This document shows positions 1 to 8,404 of a stretch of DNA of 64,000 bases, piece after piece (position 1 is the first letter of the stretch; the number at the start of each line of letters is the position of its first letter). Source of the stretch: Streptomyces novaecaesareae (GTDB lineage: Bacteria > Actinomycetota > Actinomycetes > Streptomycetales > Streptomycetaceae). Below the pieces are notes generated by a model. That model made no database searches, had not been told where the DNA came from, and worked only from the letters and a program-made list of their open reading frames with translations. Both the position numbers and the translations under genes were made by a program. The stretch spans positions 1 through 64,000 of the forward strand of contig NZ_JNWQ01000038.1 in the NCBI RefSeq assembly GCF_000716875.1, written 5' to 3'.

Positions 1-2
1 CC

Positions 3-188
3 CCCACCCTCCGCCCGGTCGACCTCGACACCCTCCCCGACCTCACCGCCGAATCCGGCCGCGGCCTCTTCCTGATCCACGCCCTCACCGACCACGTCCA
101 GCTCCGCAACCACCCCCTGCGGGGGGCGATCGTGAGCTTCGACAAGATCCTCAAGTGGCAGGACGGGGCGCTGCTGCGGGCGTCCTGA
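3..188 (+). CDS. ATP-binding protein, anti-sigma-factor-like HATPase (3' end only)
   Basis: Only the last 61 residues are inside the window; the gene starts upstream. The frame reads to a TGA at 186-188. The segment ESGRGLFLIHALTD looks like the last glycine box of small RsbW/SpoIIAB-type HATPase proteins (usually GRGLxLVxALxD), which bind ATP and act as serine kinases or anti-sigma factors in the cytoplasm. The tail ending VSFDKILKWQD resembles what I recall from streptomycete proteins of this class. The catalytic N and G1 boxes are not visible, so activity cannot be judged. The reading frame is clear; the family call is an inference from a short piece. Confidence 0.6.
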   Translation, partial: PTLRPVDLDTLPDLTAESGRGLFLIHALTDHVQLRNHPLRGAIVSFDKILKWQDGALLRAS

Positions 189-263
189 GGGGCCGGGTGG
201 GTTGCGCGGGCTGCGGGCGCGGGTCCGGTTGCCGGGGGGTGGAGGGGGCCGGACGATGGGGGA

Positions 264-494
264 ATGATGCACCAGATGCGAGCCGAGTACGGCGCCGGCG
301 GCGCGGCCGAGGGGGTGCGGCTGTGGCACGTGGTCCGGGGCGAGGAGAGCGTGGCGATGTGCGGGCGGGAGCTCGACCCGCAGGCGGAGGTGCGGGTGGC
401 GGTGGACTGGGGGAAGACCCCGGAGCTGTGCTGCCACACCTGCGGGGCGTACTTCCTGCGCGAGGCGCCGTACCTGGCGGCCGAACACCAGTAG
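264..494 (+). CDS. Small conserved-looking cysteine-containing protein
   Basis: A 76-residue protein that I cannot assign to a named family. It starts at ATG 264; a second ATG follows at once. The sequence has one cysteine near residue 32 (AMCGRELDP) and a cluster CCHTCG near residues 56-61, a spacing that could hold a metal ion as a small zinc ribbon. Arg and Ala dominate the N-terminus and the C-terminus is a plausible helix. It lies between the HATPase gene and the amidase, all rightward, and stops 21 nt before the amidase start. Codon third positions are GC-rich, as in real genes here. Function unknown. Confidence 0.6.
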   Translation: MMHQMRAEYGAGGAAEGVRLWHVVRGEESVAMCGRELDPQAEVRVAVDWGKTPELCCHTCGAYFLREAPYLAAEHQ

Positions 495-502
495 ATCCGG
501 TC

Positions 503-508
503 TACCGT
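503..508 (+). promoter_or_regulatory. -10 element of the amidase gene (leaderless)
   Basis: TACCGT lies seven bases before ATG 516, with no Shine-Dalgarno sequence in front of that ATG. This is the usual layout of a leaderless transcript and favours ATG 516 over the upstream GTG 507. Confidence 0.45.
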
Positions 509-515
509 GGTCGGC

Positions 516-1817
516 ATGGAGGAACCCCTCGTCCGGCCGAGGCCGTTGACCCGTGAGGCCGCCGCGCTGCGGGCCGGCGTGCCGGGGCTGTCCGAGTACG
601 TCGACCGCTTCTGCGCACTGGTCGAGCGGGTGGACCCGCTGATCCACGCGTTCGTTCCGGAGCCCGGGCGGCACGGCCGACTGCAGGCGCAGGCGCGGGA
701 GTTGGAAGCGCGGTACCCGGAGGCGGACGGGCGGCCGCCGCTGTACGGGGTGGCGGTGGGGGTCAAGGACATCGTGCACGTGGACGGCCTGCCCACGCAC
801 GGCGGGTCGGCGCTGCCGCCCGGGGTGCTGGCCGGGCCGCAGGCCGCGGTGGTGGACCGGCTGCTGGCGGCGGGGGCGCTGGTCGCGGGCAAGACGGTGA
901 CCGCCGAGTTCGCGGCGACCGCCCCGGGGCCGACCCGCAATCCGCACCATCCGGGGCACTCCCCGGGCGGATCCAGCAGCGGTTCGGCGGCGGCGGTCGC
1001 GGCGGGGCTGGTGCCGCTGGCGGTCGGCACCCAGACGGTCGGCTCGGTGATCCGCCCGGCCGCGTACTGCGGGGTGGTGGGCTTCCGCCCGACGTACGGG
1101 CGGATCCCGATGGACGGGGTGATCCCGAACGCGCCGAGCTTCGACACCCTGGGGGTGCTCACCGCCGACCTCGCGGGCGCGGCCCTGGCGGCCTCGCTGC
1201 TCTGCGACGACTGGCGCCAGGTGGAGCAGGGCCCGGCGCCCGTGCTGGGGGTGCCGGGCGGGACGTACCTGGAGCGGGCCGAGCCGGCCGCGCTGCGCGC
1301 CTTCGAGGAGCAGCTGGAGCGGCTGGCGGCAGCCGGGCTGACGGTGCGCCGGGTCGAGCTGTTCCCGGACTTCGCCGAGGTCGGGCGGCAGTTGCAGTTC
1401 GTCAACCGGTTCGAGCTGGCCCGCAGCCACGCCGACTGGTTCGCCCGCTTCGGCGGCCTCTACCGGCCGGAGACGGCGGCGAGCATCAGGGTCGGCCAGG
1501 CCGTCGCGGCCGAGGACCGGGTGACGGCGCTGCGGTACCGGGAGCGGCTGCGCGAGCGGGTCGCGGCGGCGGGTGCGGCGGCCGGGGTGGACCTGTGGCT
1601 GACGCCCTCGGCGACCGGCGGGGCGCCGGAGGGCCTGCACGGCACCGGGGACGGGGTGATGTCGCTGCCGTGGAGCTTCCTCGGGCGGCCGGCGCTGAGT
1701 CTGCCGGCCGGGCGGACCGCGGACGGGCTGCCGCTGGGCCTGCAGGTCGTCGGGACGGAGGGCGGGGACGAGCGGCTGCTGGCCCAGGCGGCAGTGCTGG
1801 AGCGGGAGTTGGCGTGA
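516..1817 (+). CDS. Amidase signature family amidohydrolase
   Basis: A 433-residue enzyme of the amidase signature family, which hydrolyses a carboxamide to acid and ammonia in the cytoplasm through a Ser-cisSer-Lys triad. Counting from ATG 516, the general-base lysine is K84 in GVAVGVKDIV, the bridging serine is S153 in the glycine/serine loop GGSSSGSAAAV, and the nucleophile is S177 in TQTVGSVIRPA. All three are present, so it should be active. Length fits free-standing amidases. Substrate cannot be read from sequence; the context is not a GatCAB operon, so it is more likely a catabolic or aryl/acyl-amide hydrolase. An in-frame GTG at 507 is a less likely start. Confidence 0.88.
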   Translation: MEEPLVRPRPLTREAAALRAGVPGLSEYVDRFCALVERVDPLIHAFVPEPGRHGRLQAQARELEARYPEADGRPPLYGVAVGVKDIVHVDGLPTHGGSALPPGVLAGPQAAVVDRLLAAGALVAGKTVTAEFAATAPGPTRNPHHPGHSPGGSSSGSAAAVAAGLVPLAVGTQTVGSVIRPAAYCGVVGFRPTYGRIPMDGVIPNAPSFDTLGVLTADLAGAALAASLLCDDWRQVEQGPAPVLGVPGGTYLERAEPAALRAFEEQLERLAAAGLTVRRVELFPDFAEVGRQLQFVNRFELARSHADWFARFGGLYRPETAASIRVGQAVAAEDRVTALRYRERLRERVAAAGAAAGVDLWLTPSATGGAPEGLHGTGDGVMSLPWSFLGRPALSLPAGRTADGLPLGLQVVGTEGGDERLLAQAAVLERELA

Positions 1818-1878
1818 CGTCGGGGCGCCGACGAGGTCGGCTGCGGCGGTGATCCGTCCGCCGGGGCCGGGTGTGGGG

Positions 1879-1995
1879 TCAGGATTCCTCGCCGCGCTGT
1901 TCGTCGGGGAAGCGCGGTCCGCCGATCAGGAAGAGCAGTGCGGCGGTCGGAAAGCCGAGTGAGGCGGCCAGCACCACGATGAACTGCCAGAACAT
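1879..1995 (-). CDS. Very small single-pass membrane protein (38 aa)
   Basis: Starts with MFWQFIVVLAASLG and has one hydrophobic segment over residues 3-26, followed by a short charged tail. The ATG at 1995 is preceded by GAGGAGCGGAAG, a strong ribosome binding site at good spacing, and this is the main reason to believe the gene. It sits alone on the leftward strand between the amidase and the PP2C-like gene. The frame is open well upstream, but that extension is Arg/Pro-rich noise and lacks a ribosome site. Function unknown; tiny membrane proteins like this are easily missed by gene callers. Confidence 0.55.
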   Translation of the reverse strand: MFWQFIVVLAASLGFPTAALLFLIGGPRFPDEQRGEES

Positions 1996-2198
1996 CTTCC
2001 GCTCCTCGTCAGTCGCGGGCCGCTGGGACACCCGAAGGTGCTGCCAAACCTGACCCGCCCCGATTGGCCGAATTGTCCGGTCCCTGTCCGACGGTATGGC
2101 CGAATCGCCCCGGCTGCCACCGGGCGGCGGGGCGCGGCCCGCGCCACACCGGCGCACGGGGCTGGGCGCGGGCCGGGGGCGGCGGCCACACTGTCGGG

Positions 2199-3020
2199 AT
2201 GCAGCTACAGCTCGCAGGGGAAGCACGGCGGCCCGACCGCGAGAGCGAGGACTTCGCGGCGGCCTCGCCGGAGGCGCTGGTCCTGCTGGACGGCGCGAGT
2301 TCGCCGGCCGGCCTGGACTCCGGGTGCCGGCACGGAACGGCCTGGTACGTGCGGCGGCTGGGCGTGCACCTGCTCGCCCGGCTCACCGACCGGGCCGACC
2401 GCTCGATCGCCGAGTGCCTGGCCGACGCCATCGTGGAGACGGCTGCGCTGCACGGCGGCCGCTGCGACCTGGCCCATCCCAACACGCCCGCCGCGATGGT
2501 GGTCGCGGCCCGGCGGCACGGCGAGGCGCTGGAGTACCTGGTGCTCGGCGACTCGCTGCTGGTGCTGGAGTTCAAGGACGGCCCGCCGAAGGTGATCGGG
2601 GACAACCAGCGCTTCCCCGGCGGGGAGGAGCTGCGCCGCCAGGTGTGGTCGACCGTGCCCGGTTCGGCCGAGCGGGTGGCACTGCACCTGGAGTACGCGC
2701 TGGCCGTCCGCGCCGCCCGTAACCGGGGTACCGGGCCGTGGATCGCCGCTGCCAGTCCGCGGGCGGCCGAGCACGCCGAGACCGGCTTCGTCCGGCTGGA
2801 GCAGCTGCACGCGCTGGCCGCCCTCACCGACGGCGCCTCGCGCTACACCGAGCGCTTCGGGCTGGGCAGTTGGGGCGACGTGCTGCGGCTGCTGGCCGAG
2901 TCGGGCCCGGGCGAGCTGATCGCCCAGGTCCGCGCGGTGGAGCGGGCGGACGCCACCTGCGAGCGCTGGCCGCGCGGCAAGACGCACGACGACGCCTCCG
3001 CCGTCTACGCGTTGCTGTAG
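2199..3020 (+). CDS. PP2C-like (SpoIIE/PPM-fold) phosphatase domain protein
   Basis: A 273-residue cytoplasmic protein that looks like a PPM/PP2C-fold metal-dependent protein phosphatase. The metal-binding aspartates are recognisable: LVLLDGAS near residue 26, ALTDGASR in the C-terminal third, and THDDASAVYALL at the end, matching the family's DG...DG...DD order. LGDS in the middle fits the strand before the active site. The start at ATG 2199 follows a CACACT hexamer six bases upstream, suggesting a leaderless transcript. Nothing in the neighbourhood names a substrate. The fold assignment is good; which phosphoprotein it acts on is unknown. Confidence 0.7.
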   Translation: MQLQLAGEARRPDRESEDFAAASPEALVLLDGASSPAGLDSGCRHGTAWYVRRLGVHLLARLTDRADRSIAECLADAIVETAALHGGRCDLAHPNTPAAMVVAARRHGEALEYLVLGDSLLVLEFKDGPPKVIGDNQRFPGGEELRRQVWSTVPGSAERVALHLEYALAVRAARNRGTGPWIAAASPRAAEHAETGFVRLEQLHALAALTDGASRYTERFGLGSWGDVLRLLAESGPGELIAQVRAVERADATCERWPRGKTHDDASAVYALL

Positions 3021-3077
3021 GCGGCGGAGGCGCTGACCGGGAGGATGGGACTCCGGAGGCTTCCGGTACGAACATGC

Positions 3078-3111
3078 GCGAGGGCCCGGACCGTGTGGTC
3101 CGGGCCCTCGC
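3078..3111. terminator. Bidirectional hairpin terminator
   Basis: A perfect 15-bp stem (GCGAGGGCCCGGACC and its complement) with a GTGT loop lies between the convergent ends of the PP2C-like gene and the pirin gene. There is no long T run, which is usual in this clade. Confidence 0.8.
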
Positions 3112-3122
3112 GGTGGCAGCGG

Positions 3123-4082
3123 TCAGCTGGCGTCGGTCGGGATGGTGCCGAGGCGGCCGGCCTGGAAGTCCTCCATGGCCTGCTGGAGTTCGCGGTGACT
3201 GTTCATCACGAACGGCCCGTACCAGGCGACCGGCTCGCGGATCGGCAGGCCGCCGAGCAGGACGACCTCGAAGTTGGCGTTGCGGGAGTCCTGGCTCTCG
3301 TCGGCGCGGATGGTGAGGGAGTCGCCGTCGCCGAACAGGACCGCCTGGCCCATGTGGAACGGGCGGCGCTCCTGGCCCGCCGAGCCCTTGCCCGCCAGGC
3401 CGTACGCCAGGGCGTTGAAGTCGGAGCGCCAGGGCAGGGTGATCTGGGCGCCGGGGCTGATCGAGGCGTGGATCATGGTGATCGGGGTGTGGGTGGCACC
3501 GGGGCCCTGGTGGCCGTCGATCTCACCGGCGATGACCCGCAGCAGGGCGCCGCCGTCCTCGGTGCTGAGGAGCTTGACGCTGCCGCCGCGGATGTCCTGG
3601 TACTTCGGGGCGATCATCTTGTCCGAGGCGGGCAGGTTCACCCACAGCTGGAGGCCGTGGAAGAGGCCGCCGGACATCACCAGCGACTCCGGCGGGGTCT
3701 CGATGTGCAGCAGGCCGGAGCCGGCCGTCATCCACTGGGTGTCGCCGTCGGTGATGACGCCGCCGCCGCCGTGCGAGTCCTGGTGGATGAACGTTCCGTC
3801 GATGATGTAGGTGACGGTCTCGAAGCCGCGGTGCGGGTGCCAGGGGGTGCCCTTGGGCTCTCCGGCCGCGTAGTCCACCTCGCCCATCTGGTCCATCATG
3901 ATGAACGGGTCGAGGTACTTGGTGTCGATCTTGGCGAAGGCGCGGCGGACGGGGAAGCCCTCGCCCTCGTAGCCCTCGGGGGCGGTGACCACGGTCCGAA
4001 CCGGCCGGGCGCTCGTGACGGTGGCGTCCGGCGTGGTGACGCGGGGGAGGGTCAGCGGGTTGTCGACGGTCACGGCGGGCAT
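3123..4082 (-). CDS. Pirin family protein
   Basis: A 319-residue bicupin of the pirin family. The metal ligands known from human pirin and bacterial YhhW (three His and one Glu) are all present: H82 and H84 in HPHRGFE, H126 and E128 in LLHIETP. Bacterial pirins bind Fe or a related metal; some have quercetin dioxygenase activity and some bind other enzymes, so the exact role here is open. GGAGG precedes ATG 4082 at good spacing. The promoter side carries a strong inverted repeat (4130-4168), so the gene is probably under a dedicated repressor, as often seen for pirins induced by stress. The downstream end faces a shared terminator. Confidence 0.9.
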   Translation of the reverse strand: MPAVTVDNPLTLPRVTTPDATVTSARPVRTVVTAPEGYEGEGFPVRRAFAKIDTKYLDPFIMMDQMGEVDYAAGEPKGTPWHPHRGFETVTYIIDGTFIHQDSHGGGGVITDGDTQWMTAGSGLLHIETPPESLVMSGGLFHGLQLWVNLPASDKMIAPKYQDIRGGSVKLLSTEDGGALLRVIAGEIDGHQGPGATHTPITMIHASISPGAQITLPWRSDFNALAYGLAGKGSAGQERRPFHMGQAVLFGDGDSLTIRADESQDSRNANFEVVLLGGLPIREPVAWYGPFVMNSHRELQQAMEDFQAGRLGTIPTDAS

Positions 4083-4129
4083 GTCGGCCTCCTTCGAGGG
4101 GGGTTCGTGCGGCCTACGTCCACGAGATT

Positions 4130-4168
4130 AGTTCAATTCTCAACAACAAGCAAGTTGAAAATTGAACT
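4130..4168. promoter_or_regulatory. Long inverted repeat operator upstream of pirin
   Basis: AGTTCAATTCTCAAC (4130-4144) and GTTGAAAATTGAACT (4154-4168) form 15-bp arms with one mismatch around a 9-bp spacer. The block is AT-rich in a very GC-rich region. TTGAA/TTCAA half-sites of this kind are typical of MarR-family operators, although no MarR gene lies next to it. Confidence 0.6.
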
Positions 4169-4252
4169 ATGTGGCGACGGAGGAGCCAGGGCTCCTCTTC
4201 CAGGGTGGGTCGGCCGTCCGCGAAGCGCCAGCCGACGGCCGCGACGCGGTCG

Positions 4253-4756
4253 TCAGCCGTACATGCGGCGCATGGTGAAGTCGACCATCTGCTCGACGGC
4301 CTTGGCGTCGAACACCATCCGGTGCTCGCCCTCCATGTCCAGCGCGAAGCCGTAGCCGGTGGGCAGCAGGTCCAGGATCTCGGCGCCGGTGACGGTGAAG
4401 TGCTTGGAGTCCTTGCCGGCGTAGCGGCGCAGCTCCTTCAGGGAGCTGAACATCGGGATCACCGGCGTCGGGGTGTTGTGCAGCGCGAGGAAGCCGGGGC
4501 GGTCGCCGCGCGGGCAGTGCACCTTCGAGGTGATGAAGATCGCCTGGAAGTCCTCGACCGCCATCGAGCCGGTGGTGAAGGCGCGGACGGCGTCCGCCAG
4601 CGAGGGCGGGGACGGCTCCGGGTAGAGCGACTGCTGGTCGGCCTGCGGCTGCGCGCCGTAGGCGTCGGGTCCGGGCATGCCGTTCATGCCCGGCTGCGGT
4701 CCCGCCTGCTGCTGGTAGGGGTCGCCCGGGTATGCGTTCTGGTCATATCCGTACAC
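4253..4756 (-). CDS. SseB-domain protein
   Basis: A 167-residue cytoplasmic protein. The first 50 residues are a Pro/Gln/Tyr/Gly-rich linker (repeats like DPYQQQAGPQPG); the rest, from about residue 52, resembles the SseB N-terminal domain seen in many actinobacterial proteins, including the phrase FSSLKELRRYAGKDSKHF and the motif GAEILDLLPTGYGFALD. The biochemical role of actinobacterial SseB proteins is not established. The start is GTG 4756, six bases after a TAGCCT hexamer on the leftward strand, so it is probably leaderless. It runs toward pirin but the operator between them suggests separate control. Confidence 0.7.
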   Translation of the reverse strand: MYGYDQNAYPGDPYQQQAGPQPGMNGMPGPDAYGAQPQADQQSLYPEPSPPSLADAVRAFTTGSMAVEDFQAIFITSKVHCPRGDRPGFLALHNTPTPVIPMFSSLKELRRYAGKDSKHFTVTGAEILDLLPTGYGFALDMEGEHRMVFDAKAVEQMVDFTMRRMYG

Positions 4757-4762
4757 ACGGAC

Positions 4763-4768
4763 AGGCTA
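4763..4768 (-). promoter_or_regulatory. -10 element of the SseB-domain gene (leaderless)
   Basis: TAGCCT on the leftward strand lies six bases before GTG 4756. Confidence 0.4.
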
Positions 4769-4877
4769 GCGGGAGCGCACCCGCCCGCGCTGGCGCCGAT
4801 CCTGACAAGGAGTGGCCGTCCCGGCTTGTGGGACGTGACCACGTTCATAGCGGATTCACCGTCGGGGGCTTGCCCAA

Positions 4878-4903
4878 GTTACCGCTGGGTAGCATCATGA
4901 TGC
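4878..4903. promoter_or_regulatory. Two overlapping palindromes upstream of the acyl-CoA dehydrogenase
   Basis: GTTACCGCTGGGTAGC (arms 5 of 6 matched) is followed directly by the perfect palindrome GCATCATGATGC (4892-4903). The pair lies 68 bp before ATG 4971, where a TetR-type fatty-acid repressor would be expected to bind. The assignment to a regulator is inference. Confidence 0.4.
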
Positions 4904-4970
4904 CTACTGGTGGGTACGGGACGCCGGAACGCGGCGGTCTCCCGGAAGCGACGAACCGGAGAAAACGGCC

Positions 4971-6800
4971 ATGGGTCACTACAAGTCCAACCTGCGTGAC
5001 GTGGAGTTCAACCTCTTCGAGGTGTTCGGCCGCGAGCAGGTCTACGGCACCGGACCGTTCGCGGACATGGACGTCGAGACCGCGAAGAACATCCTCAGCG
5101 AGATCGCGCGCCTCGCCGAGAACGACCTCGCCGCGTCCTTCGTCGACGCCGACCGCAACCCGCCGGTCTTCGACCCGGAGACCAACACCGCGCCGATCCC
5201 GGCCTCCTTCAAGAAGAGCTACCAGACCTTCATGGACGCCGAGTGGTGGCGCCTGGGCATCCCGGAGTCGATCGGCGGCCAGGTCACCCCGAACTCGCTG
5301 ATCTGGGCCTTCGCCGAGCAGATCCTGGGCTCCAACCCGGCCGTCTGGATGTACTCCTCCGGCCCGGCCTTCGCCGGCGTCATCGCCGAGGAGGGCACCG
5401 AGGAGCAGCTGGAGGTCGCCAAGCGGATGACCGACCGCCTGTGGGGCTCCACCATGGTCCTCACCGAGCCCGACGCGGGCTCCGACGTGGGCGCCGGCCG
5501 CACCAAGGCGATCCAGCAGGAGGACGGCTCCTGGCACATCGAGGGTGTGAAGCGCTTCATCACCTCGGGCGAGCACGACATGTCCGAGAACATCATCCAC
5601 ATGGTGCTGGCCCGCCCCGAGGGCGGTAAGCCGGGCACCAAGGGCCTGGGCCTGTTCATCGTCCCCAAGTTCGACTTCGACTGGGAGACCGGCGAGCTGG
5701 GCGAGCGCAACGGCGTCTACGCCACCAACGTCGAGCACAAGATGGGCCTCAAGGCCTCGAACACCTGCGAGATGACCTTCGGTGCCAAGCACCCGGCCAA
5801 GGGCTGGCTGCTGGGCGAGAAGGTCGACGGCATCCGCCAGATGTTCAAGATCATCGAGTTCGCCCGCATGATGGTCGGCACGAAGGCCATCGCCACCCTC
5901 TCCACCGGCTACCTGAACGCCCTGGAGTACGCCAAGGAGCGCGTGCAGGGTGCCGACATCTCGCAGTTCCTGGACAAGACCGCCCCGCGCGTCACCATCA
6001 CCCACCACCCGGACGTGCGCCGCTCGCTGCTGACCCAGAAGGCCTACGCCGAGGGCATGCGCGCGCTGGTCCTGTTCACCGCGTCCACGCAGGACGACAT
6101 GATGGCCGCCAAGCTGCGCGGCGAGCGCGACGAGGCCGCCGAGCGCCTGAACGACCTGCTCCTGCCGATCGTCAAGGGCTACGGCTCGGAGAAGTCCTAC
6201 GAGCAGCTCGCCCAGTCCCTGCAGACCTTCGGTGGCTCCGGCTACCTGCAGGAGTACCCGATCGAGCAGTACATCCGGGACGCCAAGATCGACACCCTGT
6301 ACGAGGGCACCACCGCCATCCAGGGCCAGGACTTCTTCTTCCGCAAGATCGTCAAGGACGGCGGCCAGGCGCTCACCGCGCTGTCCGAGCAGATCCAGAA
6401 GTTCATCGGCTCCGCCGCCGGCGGCGACGCCCTGGCCGCCGAGCGCGAGCTGCTCGCCAAGGCCGCCGGCGACCTGGAGGCCATCATCGGCAAGCTGCTC
6501 GCCGACCTGACCTCGGTCGAGCAGGACGTCAAGAACATGTACAAGGTGGGCCTCAACACCACCCGCCTGCTGATGGTCTCCGGCGACGTCGTCGTCGGCT
6601 GGCTGCTGCTGCGCCAGGCCGCGGTGGCCCTGGCCAAGCTGGAGGCCGGCGCCTCCGAGAAGGACGTCCCGTTCTACCAGGGCAAGGTCGCGGCGGCCCG
6701 CTTCTTCGCCAAGAACGTCCTGCCGACCGTCGCCCCCCAGCGGGTGATCGCCGAGGGCATCGACAACGAGATCATGGAGCTGGCGGAGGAGGCCTTCTAG
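4971..6800 (+). CDS. Acyl-CoA dehydrogenase, long FadE type
   Basis: A 609-residue FAD-dependent acyl-CoA dehydrogenase that introduces the trans-2 double bond in the first step of beta-oxidation. The N-terminal helical region, the middle beta domain with [13 protein letters not shown] (FAD/substrate loop) and the C-terminal helical domain are present. The catalytic base is E445 in [11 protein letters not shown]. About 600 residues, with an extra C-terminal helical module after residue 470, is the size of mycobacterial FadE5-like enzymes rather than the usual 380-residue family. ATG 4971 follows GGAGAAAACGGCC. It is monocistronic, closed by a strong terminator. Codon use is extremely biased, suggesting high expression. 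Confidence 0.93.
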   Translation: MGHYKSNLRDVEFNLFEVFGREQVYGTGPFADMDVETAKNILSEIARLAENDLAASFVDADRNPPVFDPETNTAPIPASFKKSYQTFMDAEWWRLGIPESIGGQVTPNSLIWAFAEQILGSNPAVWMYSSGPAFAGVIAEEGTEEQLEVAKRMTDRLWGSTMVLTEPDAGSDVGAGRTKAIQQEDGSWHIEGVKRFITSGEHDMSENIIHMVLARPEGGKPGTKGLGLFIVPKFDFDWETGELGERNGVYATNVEHKMGLKASNTCEMTFGAKHPAKGWLLGEKVDGIRQMFKIIEFARMMVGTKAIATLSTGYLNALEYAKERVQGADISQFLDKTAPRVTITHHPDVRRSLLTQKAYAEGMRALVLFTASTQDDMMAAKLRGERDEAAERLNDLLLPIVKGYGSEKSYEQLAQSLQTFGGSGYLQEYPIEQYIRDAKIDTLYEGTTAIQGQDFFFRKIVKDGGQALTALSEQIQKFIGSAAGGDALAAERELLAKAAGDLEAIIGKLLADLTSVEQDVKNMYKVGLNTTRLLMVSGDVVVGWLLLRQAAVALAKLEAGASEKDVPFYQGKVAAARFFAKNVLPTVAPQRVIAEGIDNEIMELAEEAF

Positions 6801-6837
6801 GCCCCGAGCCCTTCTGACCGCCTGACGAAACCCTCAC

Positions 6838-6871
6838 ACCGAAGGGCCCGGCTGCCACCGGGCCCTTCGGT
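6838..6871 (+). terminator. Hairpin terminator after the acyl-CoA dehydrogenase
   Basis: A perfect 14-bp stem ACCGAAGGGCCCGG with a 6-nt loop, followed by GTTT, begins 38 bp after the stop codon. Confidence 0.85.
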
Positions 6872-6992
6872 GTTTCCCGTGGTTGCGTCCGGGGCGAGAG
6901 GTTCCGAATGCCCTGTCCGTGTACGGGCATATGCTCAAGGTGCGAAGCCGACTCCCCAACCGGTTTCGGTCCTCCCTCGACTCAGGAGCAGT

Positions 6993-8300
6993 ATGTCGAC
7001 CGCCGCCCGCCAGGCATTCTTCGACCGGACGCACAGCGACGATCTGATCGCCTTCCTCGGCACCTCGCCGTCCCCGTACCACGCGGTCGCGAGCGCCGCG
7101 CAGCGGCTGGAGAAGGCGGGCTTCCGGCAGGTCGCCGAGACGGACGCCTGGGACGGCTCCGTCGGCGGGCGCTACCTGATCCGCGGCGGCGCGCTGATCG
7201 CCTGGTACCTGCCGGAGGGCGCGGGCCCCGAGACCCCGTTCCGGATCGTCGGTACCCACACCGACTCGCCCAACCTGCGCGTCAAGCCGCTGCCGGACAC
7301 CGGCTCGGCGGGCTGGCGGCAGGTCGCGGTGGAGATCTACGGCGGTGTCCCGCTGAACACCTGGCTGGACCGCGACCTCGGCATCTCCGGCAGGCTCGCG
7401 CTCAAGGACGGCACCGTCCGCCTCGTCCAGCTGGACGAGCCGCTGCTGCGCGTGCCGCAGCTCGCCATCCACCTGGACCGCCAGGTCAACGAGGGCATGA
7501 AGCTCGACAAGCAGCGCCACCTCACCCCGATCTGGGGCCTCGGCCCGGTCGACGAGGGCGCGCTGATCTCCTACGTCGCCGAGCGGGCCGGGGTGGCCGC
7601 CGACGACGTGGTCGGCTGGGACCTCATGACGCACGACGTCCAGCCCGCCTCCTACCTCGGCCGGGACCGCGAGCTGCTGGCCGGCCCGCGCCTGGACAAC
7701 CTGCTCTCGGTGCACGCGGCCACCGCCGCGCTCGCCGCCGTCGCCACCGCGGACGGCGCCGCCGGGCTGCCGTACATCCCGGTGCTGGCCGCCTTCGACC
7801 ACGAGGAGACCGGCAGCGAGTCCGACACCGGTGCGCAGAGCCCGCTGCTCGGCAACGTCCTGGACCGTTCGATCCACTCGCGCGGCGGCACCCCGGAGGA
7901 CCGCGCCCGGGCGCTCGCCGGCACCGTCTGCCTCTCCTCGGACATGGGCCACGCCGTCCACCCGAACTACAGCGAGCGGCACGAGCCGGGGCACCACCCG
8001 ATGCCGAACGGCGGGCCGATCCTCAAGGTCAACGTCAACAACCGCTACGCGACCGACGGTGTCGGCCGGGCGGTGTTCGCGGCCGCCTGCGAGAAGGCGG
8101 GGGTGCCGTGGCAGACCTTCGTCTCCAACAACGCGATGCCCTGCGGTACGACGATCGGCCCGATCACGGCGGCGCGGCTGGGCATCAAGACGGTGGACTG
8201 CGGCATCGCGGCGCTGTCCATGCACTCGGCGCGCGAGCTGTGCGGCGCGGAGGACCCGTACCTGCTGGCGAGCGCGATCAAGGCCTTCCTGGAGGGCTGA
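6993..8300 (+). CDS. M18 family aminopeptidase
   Basis: A 435-residue cytosolic metallo-aminopeptidase of family M18 (aspartyl aminopeptidase/ApeB group), which removes N-terminal residues from peptides. The co-catalytic zinc set is complete: H89 (GTHTDSPNL), D235 (RLDNLL), E271 and E272 (DHEETGS), D317 (SSDMGHAV) and H411 (ALSMHSARE). Start ATG 6993 has AGGAG seven bases upstream; longer in-frame starts lack a ribosome site. The gene is flanked by strong terminators on both sides, so it is a single transcription unit. Confidence 0.93.
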   Translation: MSTAARQAFFDRTHSDDLIAFLGTSPSPYHAVASAAQRLEKAGFRQVAETDAWDGSVGGRYLIRGGALIAWYLPEGAGPETPFRIVGTHTDSPNLRVKPLPDTGSAGWRQVAVEIYGGVPLNTWLDRDLGISGRLALKDGTVRLVQLDEPLLRVPQLAIHLDRQVNEGMKLDKQRHLTPIWGLGPVDEGALISYVAERAGVAADDVVGWDLMTHDVQPASYLGRDRELLAGPRLDNLLSVHAATAALAAVATADGAAGLPYIPVLAAFDHEETGSESDTGAQSPLLGNVLDRSIHSRGGTPEDRARALAGTVCLSSDMGHAVHPNYSERHEPGHHPMPNGGPILKVNVNNRYATDGVGRAVFAAACEKAGVPWQTFVSNNAMPCGTTIGPITAARLGIKTVDCGIAALSMHSARELCGAEDPYLLASAIKAFLEG

Positions 8301-8324
8301 TCCCCCTTCATCCCCCTTCCGACA

Positions 8325-8365
8325 CGACGGGGCCCGGCGGAGAACGTCTCCGCCGGGCCCCGTCG
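8325..8365. terminator. Bidirectional hairpin terminator
   Basis: A perfect 19-bp stem (8325-8343 with 8347-8365) with an ACG loop lies between the convergent aminopeptidase and thioredoxin/NHL genes. Confidence 0.85.
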
Positions 8366-8404
8366 TCGTACCCCCGCCGTCGTCCGGGCCGGGGGCTCCG
8401 GGGG

